A DNA stretch of 64,000 nucleotides, from the NCBI GenBank assembly GCA_009838625.1, contig VXRG01000027.1, positions 1 through 64,000 on the forward strand, in the 5' to 3' direction. The notes beneath the pieces are model-generated. The model was not told the origin of the DNA, ran no database searches, and was given only the letters and a program-made list of their open reading frames with translations. A program made the position numbers and the translations under genes. This document shows, one piece after another, positions 26,995 to 35,901 of this stretch. The stretch is from Caldilineaceae bacterium SB0664_bin_27 (GTDB lineage Bacteria > Chloroflexota > Anaerolineae > Caldilineales > Caldilineaceae). Every line of letters begins with the position of its first letter. The stretch's first letter is position 1.

Positions 26995-29900
26995 ATGCCC
27001 GGTCAACTCTTCACCAACTACTTTCTCGAAGAAGGCATCCGCCGCACCGCCGCTTGGCAGAACTCCCTCTCCCAGCCCGCAGACCTCGACGCCTTCCGCG
27101 CCCAGGCCCGCGCCCTCCTCGAGAACGCCGCCGCCTTCCACACCCTCAACGAGGCCTCCACCGAGATGGAGCTCATCCGTCCCCTCTTCGATCTCCTCGG
27201 CTGGGCCTACTACCTGCCTCAGCAGGGCAGCGACCACAACCAGGACATCCCCGACCATCTGCTCTTCGCCGGCGCAGAATCCAAGGCCCGCGCCGCCGCC
27301 AAACCCGCCCCCCAACGTTACCCAGACGCCCTCGCCGTCGCCGAAAGCAAGCGCTTCGGCCTGGCGCTGGATGCACGCGAAGGAAAACAGACTGGTTTAC
27401 CCCACGGCCAGATCCTCCGCTACCTCGCCACCGCCGACATCAACTCGGACGGCCGCATCCGCTGGGGCATCCTCACCAACGGCCGCATCTGGCGCCTCTA
27501 CGACCGCCGCGCCCTCCCCCGTGCCAGCGGCTACTACGAAGTCGACCTTGACGCCGCCCTCCAGGCCAGCGGCGACGCCCACGCCCTCCGCGCCTTCCGC
27601 CTGCTCTTCGGGCGGCCCGCTTTCAGCCCCCAACACGGCGCCCAGACCAGCTTCCTTGAGGACGCCATCGCCGAAGGCCGCCGCTACGAAGAACAGGTCG
27701 CCAGCGACCTCTCCGGCACCGTCTTCGATGACGTCTATCCCGCCCTGGTCCGCGCCCTTGCCGCAGAGAGCCGCGCAGAACTGGAGGATGTCCGCCAGGC
27801 CGCCCTCATCTTCCTCTACCGCCTCCTCTTCCTCCTCTACGCCGAGGACCGCGACCTGCTGCCCGTCAACGACTCCCGCTACGACGACTACGGCCTGCGT
27901 AAATCCGTCCGCGACGACGTCGACAAGCGCACTGCCGCCGGCGACACCTTTTCCGGCTTCGCCAGCCGCTACTACGACCACATCTCCACCCTCTGCCGCC
28001 AGATCGACAAGGGCGACCCCACCATCGGTCTGCCGCCCTACAACGGCGGCCTCTTCGCGCAGCAGGCCGCGCCCATGCTCGAACAGGTCCGCCTCTCCGA
28101 TCACGTGCTCGCCCCCATCATCCACAAACTCAGCCGTACCAAGGGCGAATCCGGACCCCGCTACGTCAACTACCGCGACATGACCGTCCAGCAGCTCGGC
28201 TCCATCTACGAGCGCCTGCTCGAACAGGAACCGGTGCGCACCCCCAAAGGTGAGATCGTCGTCCGCCCCAACAGCTACGCACGCAAGGACAGCGGCAGCT
28301 TCTACACGCCCCAGCCCCTCGTCGACCTGCTCGTCGAGCGCACGCTGCTGCCGCTGCTGGAGGAGCGCAAAGCCGCCTTCCACGCCAAGGCCGCCGCCCT
28401 GCAGAGCGACACACGCGCCCAAAGCGACCGCCTCGCCGAGCTCCGCCCTCTCGATCCCGCCGCGGCCGCGCTCGACCTCAAGGTGCTCGACCCTGCCATG
28501 GGCAGCGGCCACTTTCTCGTCACCGCGGTCGACTACCTCTCCGACGCCATCGCCGACCTGATCGAATACGCGCCCACCGCCGCGCCCTGGCTGGAGGAGG
28601 CCTACACGTCGCCGCTGCTCGACCGCATCGCCGCCATCCGCACCGACATCCTCGCCCGCGCCGACGCCGCCAACTGGGTCATCGACAGGCCGCAACTGAC
28701 CGACCAGGCCATCATCCGCCGCATGGTCCTCAAGCGCTGCATCTACGGCGTCGACAAGAACGCGCTCACCGTCGAGTTGGCCAAGGTCTCGCTCTGGCTG
28801 CACAGCTTCACCGTCGGCGCGCCGCTCTCCTTCCTCGACCACCATCTGCGCTGCGGCGACTCGCTCGTCGGCCTGCGCGTCCACGACGCGGTGCAGGCGC
28901 TCTCCCGTCTCGGCGGGTTCACGTCGGCCAGCGCCATCCAGGCCGCCGAGAACGCGGCCGGCGGCATGCAGCGGATCGAGGAGATGTCCGACGCCGGCAT
29001 CGCCGAGGTCGAGGAATCGGCCGCCCTCTTCCGCGAGGTCGAAAAGACGACGTCGCCTCTGCGCGGCCTGCTCAACACGGTTTGCGGCGTCAACTGGCTG
29101 GCCGCCGGCATGAAAAAGAAGCAGCGCTCCGAGTTCGAAACGCCGCTCCAGGGGGCTATCGTCTCACAGGAGGAAAAGGCCTTCGCCCTGCTCTCCGACG
29201 GCCCCGACAGCGTCGACGCGGCCGACCCGGTCCGCCAGAGTAGCTACTGGCCCGAGTTCACCGAAATCTGGCGCGCCGCCAACGGGATCGCCGCCCGCGA
29301 GAGTTTCCTGCACTGGGAGGCCGCCTTCCCCGGCGTCTGGCAGCGCTGGCAGGATGACGAGCCGGCGGGGGGCTTCGACGCCGTGATAGGCAATCCGCCC
29401 TGGGATCAGATAGAGCAGCCGGAGGTCGAATGGTTCGCCTTGCGTGACGATGAGATTGCACTTGCCCCGACAGGCGCAAGACGTAAGGCGCTCATCAAAC
29501 AACGGACACAGAGCGGCGACGAACTTGCTCTGGAATATCAGGAAGTGCGCCAAAGCGCCAAGCTAATGCGAGCATACGTCAAGGAGTCCGGCGCCTATCC
29601 GTTGTTAAGCGGAGGCCGGGTCAACCTTTACTCGCTCTTCGTCGAGCGCGCCATGAATTTGGTCAAGCCGAACGGCATCGTAGGTCTGCTCACGCCCTCC
29701 GGCATCTACGCCGACAAGACCGCGGCCCGTTTCTTCAAGTCCATCTCCACCAGCGGCCGCGTCGACAGCCTGTTCGATTTTGAGAACGGCCGGCAGACGA
29801 CGAAACAACCGTCTTACTTCCCGGACGTCGATTCGCGCTTCAAATTCTGCGCCCTCACCTTCGGCGGCGAGGAGAGGAACTTTGCCGAGACCGACTGCGC

Positions 29901-31044
29901 CTTCTTCCTCCACGACACCGCCGCCATCCACGACCCGGTCCGCTGCTTCCCCCTGGCTGCCGCCGACTTCGCCCGCGTCAACCCCAACACCGGGACCGCG
30001 CCCATCTTCCGCACACGCAGGGACGCAGATATCACGCGAGGGATTTACGAACGCCATCCGGTGCTGGTGAATCGCTCTGGTGATGGAGAGAAAAAGGTAT
30101 GGCAGGTGAGGTACATGCAGGGCTTGTTCAACATGACATCTGACTCCCATCTCTTCCGTACGGCGGAGCAGCTTGACGCCGGCGGTTTCTATCCGGTGGA
30201 TGGCAACCGATGGAAAAAAGGAGAGGAGTTGTACTTACCCTTGTACCAGGGCCGCATGATTCATCAATTCGAGCACCGTGCCAACTCCGTGCGCGTAAAC
30301 CCGGAGAGCACGCACAATCCATACCTGAACGAGGAAGTAAGCGACGCCCAACGCGCGGATCCAGGTTTTCTCCCGCGCACCCAGTATTGGGTGCCGTCAG
30401 CAAAGGTAGGAGATGTAGTCCCTCAGTCCCGCGGCTGGTATCTGGCTTTTCGAGATATAGCCAGGACTACCGACATGCGAACTATGATAATGGCTGTATT
30501 GCCATGGGCTGGTTGCGGACACAAAGTGCCCATGCTTCTTCCTGCGTCGGCGGAATACGAGGCCAGTAGCGCAGCTTGCATCATAGCCAACCTAAACTGC
30601 ATTGCTTTCGACTATGTTGTTCGACAAAAGATGCAGAGTACAAACATGGCTTGGTACATTGTCGAGCAACTTCCCGTTATTGCTCCCACCGACTACGACC
30701 GCGTCTTCGGCCACACCACCGCCCGCGACCTCGTCCGCCACCACGTCCTGCGTCTCACCTACACCGCCCACGACATGGCGCCCTTCGCCCGCGACCTCGG
30801 CTACGACGGCCCGCCCTTCATCTGGAACGAAGAGGAGCGCCGCCACCTGCGCGCCCGCCTCGACGCCCTCTACTTCCACCTCTACGGCCTCTCCCGCGCA
30901 GACGCCGCCTACATCCTCGACACCTTCCCCATCGTGCGCCGCCACGACAAAGCCGCCTTCGGCACCTACCGCACCAAAGACATGGTCCTCGCCTACTACA
31001 ACGCCCTCGCCGCCGGCGACACCGACACCGACGTGGCTGTCTGA
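26995..31044 (+). CDS. Type IIG-like restriction enzyme / adenine methylase (Eco57I-like)
   Basis: A 1349-residue fused restriction-modification enzyme. An N-terminal nuclease domain has the PD-(D/E)XK residues Asp111, Glu117 and Lys119 (YPDALAVAESKRF). A helical linker follows, then the methylase domain with FYTPQPLVDLLVERTLLPLL, SAM motif I near residue 499 (DPAMGSGHFLV), motif IV near residue 800 (GNPPWDQIEQPE, the NPPW of N6-adenine methylases) and a C-terminal specificity region. It should methylate one strand of an asymmetric site and cut nearby. The start at 26995 was chosen because the promoter lies between it and the longer start at 26869. The 3' end (last ~46 codons) recurs at 33643-33783. 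A BREX-type PglX is less likely, as no other BREX genes are present. Confidence 0.87.
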   Translation: MPGQLFTNYFLEEGIRRTAAWQNSLSQPADLDAFRAQARALLENAAAFHTLNEASTEMELIRPLFDLLGWAYYLPQQGSDHNQDIPDHLLFAGAESKARAAAKPAPQRYPDALAVAESKRFGLALDAREGKQTGLPHGQILRYLATADINSDGRIRWGILTNGRIWRLYDRRALPRASGYYEVDLDAALQASGDAHALRAFRLLFGRPAFSPQHGAQTSFLEDAIAEGRRYEEQVASDLSGTVFDDVYPALVRALAAESRAELEDVRQAALIFLYRLLFLLYAEDRDLLPVNDSRYDDYGLRKSVRDDVDKRTAAGDTFSGFASRYYDHISTLCRQIDKGDPTIGLPPYNGGLFAQQAAPMLEQVRLSDHVLAPIIHKLSRTKGESGPRYVNYRDMTVQQLGSIYERLLEQEPVRTPKGEIVVRPNSYARKDSGSFYTPQPLVDLLVERTLLPLLEERKAAFHAKAAALQSDTRAQSDRLAELRPLDPAAAALDLKVLDPAMGSGHFLVTAVDYLSDAIADLIEYAPTAAPWLEEAYTSPLLDRIAAIRTDILARADAANWVIDRPQLTDQAIIRRMVLKRCIYGVDKNALTVELAKVSLWLHSFTVGAPLSFLDHHLRCGDSLVGLRVHDAVQALSRLGGFTSASAIQAAENAAGGMQRIEEMSDAGIAEVEESAALFREVEKTTSPLRGLLNTVCGVNWLAAGMKKKQRSEFETPLQGAIVSQEEKAFALLSDGPDSVDAADPVRQSSYWPEFTEIWRAANGIAARESFLHWEAAFPGVWQRWQDDEPAGGFDAVIGNPPWDQIEQPEVEWFALRDDEIALAPTGARRKALIKQRTQSGDELALEYQEVRQSAKLMRAYVKESGAYPLLSGGRVNLYSLFVERAMNLVKPNGIVGLLTPSGIYADKTAARFFKSISTSGRVDSLFDFENGRQTTKQPSYFPDVDSRFKFCALTFGGEERNFAETDCAFFLHDTAAIHDPVRCFPLAAADFARVNPNTGTAPIFRTRRDADITRGIYERHPVLVNRSGDGEKKVWQVRYMQGLFNMTSDSHLFRTAEQLDAGGFYPVDGNRWKKGEELYLPLYQGRMIHQFEHRANSVRVNPESTHNPYLNEEVSDAQRADPGFLPRTQYWVPSAKVGDVVPQSRGWYLAFRDIARTTDMRTMIMAVLPWAGCGHKVPMLLPASAEYEASSAACIIANLNCIAFDYVVRQKMQSTNMAWYIVEQLPVIAPTDYDRVFGHTTARDLVRHHVLRLTYTAHDMAPFARDLGYDGPPFIWNEEERRHLRARLDALYFHLYGLSRADAAYILDTFPIVRRHDKAAFGTYRTKDMVLAYYNALAAGDTDTDVAV

Positions 31045-31291
31045 GACAATATAAATTGTCCATTTGCGCCATCGGCTCTTCGGGGCTAATTCGCGCTCTT
31101 GGATACTCTGCAAAGTCCTAAGAATTAGCAAGAAATACAATAACATGATACCCTTGTCCATTTGGCGATAATGTCCCAAACCAACTGGCCACTGACGTCG
31201 TCAGCCTCAGCCACATCGCCATAGCCAGTTAGGGGTACGCCGTCTAACCTTTCTGGGAGACTTGGTGCTGTAGGGCTGGGAGGATGGAAAG
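31045..31291. other. Intergenic region
   Basis: About 250 bases of lower GC between the methylase and the HNH gene. No repeat was recognised. It probably contains the promoter of the following cassette. Confidence 0.35.
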
Positions 31292-32044
31292 ATGGGAAAC
31301 AATAACAATAGGGGGAGTCAGAGGGACTTTTGTATATATTGTAATGCCTTAGTTGAAAACGGAACTAGAGAGCACACTCCCCCGAAATGTTGCTTTCCGA
31401 AAGGCACTGAAGGATTGATAACAGTACCCGCGTGCTACAAATGCAACAACGCATCTGCCAAAGACGATGAGTATTTCAGGGACATGATAGTAATGTCGAA
31501 GGAGTGCTCCGGACACCCTCAGGCCAAGGAACCACTTGGTAAGGTACTGAGAAATCTCGATCGGCAAGAATCCAAAGGGCTCAGGATAAGGCTTGCCGAC
31601 TCAATGAGGCATTGTCTTGTTGAGTACACCCCGGGGTTGCTCGAACCAGGCATGGAGTATTCTATTGACCTGCAGAGAATTGGAAATGTTGTATCAAAGA
31701 CTGTAAAAGGCCTGCTCTGGAATGACACTAGATTGCGCCTGCCTAAGAGGTACGGGATAGCTGTCGTTCCAAGCATCAATTTCGATTTCCTAGGGCCTCG
31801 TCTAATGGCTCTGGTCGCTGAAGTTGAGGCTCGGGAACGCAATTCAGCTAGCGAACGCGTGTCCATAGGGAACGGTGCATTTGAGTACTGGAGGACAAGA
31901 ATTTCTTCCAAATCAAACATGAATTCTGTATGGCTGCTGCGGTTCTATGGAGGCCAATACTTTGTGTGTTTTGTTGTGCCCAAGAAAGAGATTAGGAACG
32001 GTTACTTCCGTCGCGCAATCTATGAAGGCCTGATAGCAGTCTAA
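31292..32044 (+). CDS. HNH-like zinc-binding nuclease, putative defence protein
   Basis: 250 residues. The N-terminus carries a treble-clef/HNH-like motif: FCIYCNALVENGTREHTPPK (Cys pair and Glu-His), then VPACYKCNNASAKDDEYFRD (second Cys pair). The rest is beta-rich and unrecognised. Such proteins act as DNA nucleases in several defence systems. GGGAGG lies eight bases before the ATG. The gene ends 63 bases before the OLD-family ATPase gene and both have much lower GC than the flanking methylase, so the two probably entered together. An ATPase beside an HNH protein recalls Septu (PtuA/PtuB), but the order is reversed and the ATPase here has its own TOPRIM domain. Confidence 0.65.
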   Translation: MGNNNNRGSQRDFCIYCNALVENGTREHTPPKCCFPKGTEGLITVPACYKCNNASAKDDEYFRDMIVMSKECSGHPQAKEPLGKVLRNLDRQESKGLRIRLADSMRHCLVEYTPGLLEPGMEYSIDLQRIGNVVSKTVKGLLWNDTRLRLPKRYGIAVVPSINFDFLGPRLMALVAEVEARERNSASERVSIGNGAFEYWRTRISSKSNMNSVWLLRFYGGQYFVCFVVPKKEIRNGYFRRAIYEGLIAV

Positions 32045-32107
32045 AGGTGGTTGACGAAGATTAGCCTGAGCCTAGGTCTTCGACAGTGTGACGAGGGGGG
32101 TAAACGC

Positions 32108-33505
32108 ATGTTGATTGCAAGGTTGGACATAATTGGCTTTAGAGGTTTTGCACAAGAGCAGACTCTGCGCTTCGCGCAACCTAATGGCGAAGACGGGAGT
32201 GGACTTACTGTCCTTGTTGGGCCTAACAGCGGCGGCAAATCGACAATTGTCGAGTCTGTTCAAGCATTTTCGGGAAGAAACGTGAGCTTTTCCGAAGGAA
32301 AACGAAACAAGGCAGCTGGCGACCGTGTCATGATTCGCCTAGAAGAGGAGAGTGGTAAGACACAGGTGTTGCGGACGGTGGACACAGGAGGATCCATGAC
32401 TATCCGTGAACCTGAAGGGGGCAAAGAGTGCTATGTACTTCCTTCCCGCAGATTCTTTTCACCGTATTTCGGTTTGGGGGGAGATACGAGTCGCCAGGGC
32501 TATTTGTCGAACCGTAGAGTACCGGCAAACCGAAGCAATAGCATAGGTGATTTTGCCGAACGAAGGCTTTTCGCCGCTCTCAAGCGTCGTGAAGAGTTCG
32601 ATACAGTTTTGGGGCACGTGATGGATCCTGTGCCAGACTGGACAATTGATCAGTCGGACGAGGGCAATTACTATGTGAAACTGAATTCGGCTGGCCAATT
32701 CCACAATAGTGATGGTATGGGTGAAGGCATTGTCAGCCTCTTGTTTATTGTAGATGCTCTCTACGATTCGTCACCCGAAGATCTTATCGTAATTGACGAA
32801 CCTGAACTCTCTCTTCATCCAGTTTACCAGCGCCGACTTGCTCCCTTGTTCGCCAAATATGCCAAGGACCGCCAGATAGTGTTGGCGACTCATTCACCTT
32901 ACTTTGTCGATTTTGAACACATCCTCAACGGCGCAGAAGTCGCTCGCGTTCACAAAAATCTTGGCGGATGTGTCATCTCTCAGCTAACGCGCGAATCCAC
33001 GAACCAGCTGGAAGGTCTCCTCAAAAACCGCAATAATCCCCATCTCTTGGGTTTAGAAGCCCGCGAGGCGTTCTTTCAGGAAGACGGCGTTATCGTGGTC
33101 GAGGGGCAGGAAGATGTAGTCTACTACTCAGATGTATTTGATCAGCTTGTAGACAAGGGAAATCTGTCCTCCAAAAACGCTAAACTAACAAAGGAACATT
33201 TCTTCGGCTGGGGTGCTGGAGGTGCAGGAAACATTGAGAAAATCGTCCCGATTTTTTACGATCTTGGCTTTGAAAAAGTAGTCGCAGTATTTGATCAGAA
33301 TGAGCGCGGCCGAATCTGTGATCTCCAGAAGAAATATCCCGGCTACCTATTTCGCGCGATTCCTGCTGACGATATTAGGACTAAGGAAGAAAGGAATGTC
33401 AACGCAGCCCGAGGCCTACTTGACGAAGAATATAGAATCCGTCCTGAATTTAAAACCGATACAGCAAGACTCTTCAACGACATTTGCGTGTACCTTCAAC
33501 CCTAG
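32108..33505 (+). CDS. OLD-family ATPase with TOPRIM nuclease domain
   Basis: About 465 residues. The ATPase half has Walker A (VGPNSGGKST, residues ~37-46), the signature/Walker B segment (LIVIDEPELSLHPVYQ, near 225-242) and the H-loop (LATHSPYF, near 262). The C-terminal half is TOPRIM: VIVVEGQEDVVYY near residue 331, FFGWGAGGAGNIEKIV, then AVFDQNERG near 396. Proteins of this layout (OLD, GajA) cut DNA and act against phages. No GajB helicase follows, so it is not a standard Gabija pair. The start at 32108 has a GAGGGGGG site seven bases upstream. Low GC fits recent acquisition. Confidence 0.85.
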   Translation: MLIARLDIIGFRGFAQEQTLRFAQPNGEDGSGLTVLVGPNSGGKSTIVESVQAFSGRNVSFSEGKRNKAAGDRVMIRLEEESGKTQVLRTVDTGGSMTIREPEGGKECYVLPSRRFFSPYFGLGGDTSRQGYLSNRRVPANRSNSIGDFAERRLFAALKRREEFDTVLGHVMDPVPDWTIDQSDEGNYYVKLNSAGQFHNSDGMGEGIVSLLFIVDALYDSSPEDLIVIDEPELSLHPVYQRRLAPLFAKYAKDRQIVLATHSPYFVDFEHILNGAEVARVHKNLGGCVISQLTRESTNQLEGLLKNRNNPHLLGLEAREAFFQEDGVIVVEGQEDVVYYSDVFDQLVDKGNLSSKNAKLTKEHFFGWGAGGAGNIEKIVPIFYDLGFEKVVAVFDQNERGRICDLQKKYPGYLFRAIPADDIRTKEERNVNAARGLLDEEYRIRPEFKTDTARLFNDICVYLQP

Positions 33506-33642
33506 CCTGCCCACACCTTGTGTGCATCACTCTCTGTTCCGCAACTGCGCCTCAGTGAAACTCCGGCTATCCTCTATTCCCAAGAATCACGGTTAAGACA
33601 ACCCGCGCGCAAAAGCCTTGCTTCCAAAGCAAAGTTGCGTTA

Positions 33643-33783
33643 GCCGCCTACATCCTCGACACCTTCCCTATCGGTCGCCGCCACGACAACGCCGCCTTCG
33701 GCCACTAGCGCACCAAAGCCATGGTCCTCGCCTGCTACAACGCCCTCAAAGTCGGCGATACCAGCACCGACACTATGGTGTAG
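33643..33783 (+). pseudogene. Duplicated 3' fragment of the type IIG gene
   Basis: 46 codons that match the last 46 codons of the restriction-methylase gene (AAYILDTFPI, RRHDNAAFG, TKAMVLACYNAL). One in-frame TAG lies at 33706-33708, where the parent has TAC or similar. It ends at TAG 33781-33783. Because the HNH/OLD cassette lies between the intact gene and this fragment, it marks the right boundary of an insertion or a replaced second methylase gene. Between 33784 and 34106 nothing else was recognised. Confidence 0.85.
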
Positions 33784-34106
33784 GCCATCAAGGTTGTCTC
33801 GATAATATAGGACTATTCCAACAGATCCGACGAAGCAATAGAATTACGCGACCCCACCGCCAGTACTGTACATAACCCCACCCGGACAAATGATGAGGAG
33901 TTCATCTTCCGTCCTATTGGTGAGCCTTCACCGTCATTCTCGAGACTATCAAGATCACGGGGACCGCACCGGCGTTGGGCGTTAGGGCGACGAGGGGAGG
34001 CGTAGAAGAAAATTGTGATCTGGTATAATGGGGCCCGGTGAAAATATCCGCCTATCTCCTGAAGCGCTGAGGTGGTTAAGAAAACAGGAATGAGGTTAAC
34101 CCGCAG

Positions 34107-35096
34107 ATGAACGAAATTAGAAAGTATGACGTAGCGCTTTCCTTCGCCGGTGAACAGCGCGACTACGTTGAAGAGGTGGCGAACGAACTCACAAGTTTGA
34201 ACATTTTTCCCTTCTATGACGGATTTGAAGAAGAGACGATCATGCTTTGGGGAAGGCACCTTTCAGAGGTACTTAATGAAGTATACGAGAAAAATTCCTC
34301 CAATGTGGTCATGTTCATTTCCAAAGAATACATTGATAAAGCGTGGCCGACTCATGAGAGGCGCTCGGCTATCAGTGGCGCAATCCAGAAAGGGACACCG
34401 CCTTTGCTAGTGCGCTTTGATTGTACGACAGTCCCTGGTCTCCCAACCGATATCAATCATCTAAGTGCCAAAAAGTATACTCCGCCGCAACTTGCTCTGA
34501 TGATTGCAAAAAAAATGGGTCGCGACACGGTACCAGAATATAGAATTCATAGAGTGGATGAAGCGAATTTCGGTAAGGCTAAGCGTCTGGTCTATCGAAT
34601 TGAAGTTCCCACAGTATACTCCGAATCGCAGGGACGGATGATTGCCACTCATATCGTTGAAAGCAAGCACATAAAGAACGATCCTGTAAATGCTTTGAGC
34701 TTCCTCTTCTACTTCCCAGTGGCGGATCCGAATGGTCGAGCAGACGGCTCTATCGACTGGGCTCCCAATGGGAAATGGGCCGATGTGACGACCGTGCAAA
34801 CTGGAAAATACAGTAATTTTCAATTTGCAACTCAATTTTGGAAGGAACGAGCAATACCAGACCTTTATCACGAAACAAGAGTGAGAATGGCTATCTTCCG
34901 AGAAATCGTACAGAGCGAAAACAGAGGATGGGATGAAGCTGAGAAGGCCGGGGGATCCCTGGAAGAAACCATTGGGACTCGCAAGGACCTAATCACAGAC
35001 TACAAGAGAGAATTGGCTGAATCTCACGGGCTTTCTGAGGCGGGTCTAAGGAAGATAATGGTTGAGGGAGTCGTGAACAACTGGCCGGAGATATGA
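34107..35096 (+). CDS. TIR-domain protein with unknown C-terminal domain
   Basis: 329 residues. The first ~140 form a bacterial TIR domain: YDVALSFAGEQRDYVEEVAN, a FPFYDGFEE loop, NVVMFISKEYIDKAWP and Glu84 in THERRSAI, which is placed like the NAD-cleaving Glu of the family. The remaining ~190 residues contain SFLFYFPVADPNGRADG and a helical tail; I do not recognise them and they may sense infection. By analogy, activated TIR proteins destroy NAD and stop the host cell. It follows the OLD cassette by 600 bases and shares its low GC, but the gap contains the methylase fragment, so it is probably a separate unit. Confidence 0.8.
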   Translation: MNEIRKYDVALSFAGEQRDYVEEVANELTSLNIFPFYDGFEEETIMLWGRHLSEVLNEVYEKNSSNVVMFISKEYIDKAWPTHERRSAISGAIQKGTPPLLVRFDCTTVPGLPTDINHLSAKKYTPPQLALMIAKKMGRDTVPEYRIHRVDEANFGKAKRLVYRIEVPTVYSESQGRMIATHIVESKHIKNDPVNALSFLFYFPVADPNGRADGSIDWAPNGKWADVTTVQTGKYSNFQFATQFWKERAIPDLYHETRVRMAIFREIVQSENRGWDEAEKAGGSLEETIGTRKDLITDYKRELAESHGLSEAGLRKIMVEGVVNNWPEI

Positions 35097-35304
35097 TTTG
35101 ACGCTCTTTGCTCTAGTTTCTGCGAACAGTCTTCTCACCAGAGAATCTCAAGCGAGCGAGATCTCTTGGAAGACAATCAGACAGAGTTGCCCCATGAAAG
35201 AACCGTGCCAAGCGAAAGCACAGACGCCAAGCTAATCCAGTCATAATCTGCCTTACTGCGATAGTAGCATTCCCATTCCATCCAGAGTCTCCAAAGGAAT
35301 ACCA
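35097..35304. other. Intergenic region
   Basis: About 200 bases with no recognised feature apart from the likely promoter of the wrecked lipoprotein gene. Confidence 0.3.
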
Positions 35305-35600
35305 ATGAAACTACATCCCGCCTTCCCCATCACCCTATCCCTCACCCTCCTCCTGTCAGCCTGCATCCCAATCCTCCACCGCCCCGGCGACTAACGCCTC
35401 AGTCTCCGATTCCACACCCACCCCGTACCAGAAACCAAGCCCGGCTTCTCCGACCTGGCCAGCGGGCTCGCCACAGCCGACGAATCCGACGACTTCCACC
35501 AGTACTCTCAATTCCAAGACGAGTGCGCCGACTTCATGCAAGCCAATATCAACAACGAACATGATAGCCCACAATACACCGACAGCGAGACAGTCGCCAT
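35305..35600 (+). pseudogene. Frameshifted lipoprotein
   Basis: The first 18 codons give a signal peptide with lipobox (MKLHPAFPITLSLTLLLSAC). The frame ends 10 codons later. Dropping one base just after the Cys codon opens a second frame: SQSSTAPATNASVSDSTPTP and further Ser/Thr/Pro repeats, exactly the linker expected after a lipobox. The globular domain is missing, since sequence after ~35600 is an R1 repeat. The gene is dead by a frameshift and by loss of its 3' part. Confidence 0.6.
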
Positions 35601-35639
35601 GTCGATCTTCTTCGGCGACGCGTTGGCGACGGCGGAAAT

Positions 35640-35890
35640 CTTCGTGCATTGGCACACAATCCTTTCACACCAGACACACCCGCACAAACGACAAATTGTC
35701 GCACTTGCCAGCGTTTACGAAGAGAACACCAGCCGCGAAGCGGCCTAGGGGCAGACCAATACAACCGACCCCACCAGAGTTACTCTAAACGTTTTTCAGT
35801 ATTGGGGTATCCCCCTGCCATCGACCCTTTCGTAGCGCTTGCCGTACTCCCTGAATCTCTGGGCAATCGCCTACACCTTGTGTCAAGTAG
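35640..35890 (+). repeat. R1 repeat (palindrome 35689-35701)
   Basis: The core reads KRQIVALASV in the DUF3102 frame, followed by GAACACCAGCCGCGAAGCGG and a tail (GGTATCCCCCTGCCATCGAC, CCTTTCGTAGCGCTTGCCGT) shared with the copies at 47120-47440 and 51180-51530. It ends about 12 bases before the GmrSD-like start. Confidence 0.75.
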
Positions 35891-35901
35891 AGGAACCAAA
35901 C

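Noticed and set aside
26879-28183. 434-codon open frame rich in Pro, Ser and Thr
   Set aside because: Out-of-frame shadow of the type IIG gene produced by its GC-rich third positions.
27397-28884. 495-codon minus-strand open frame
   Set aside because: Antisense shadow of the type IIG gene; Val/Gly/Asp-rich without motifs.
26995-31044. BREX PglX
   Set aside because: An N-terminal PD-(D/E)XK-like nuclease motif is present and no brx/pgl genes are nearby.
31292-33505. Assignment of the HNH/OLD pair as Septu or Gabija
   Set aside because: Septu has the ATPase first and no TOPRIM; Gabija needs a UvrD-like GajB, which is absent.
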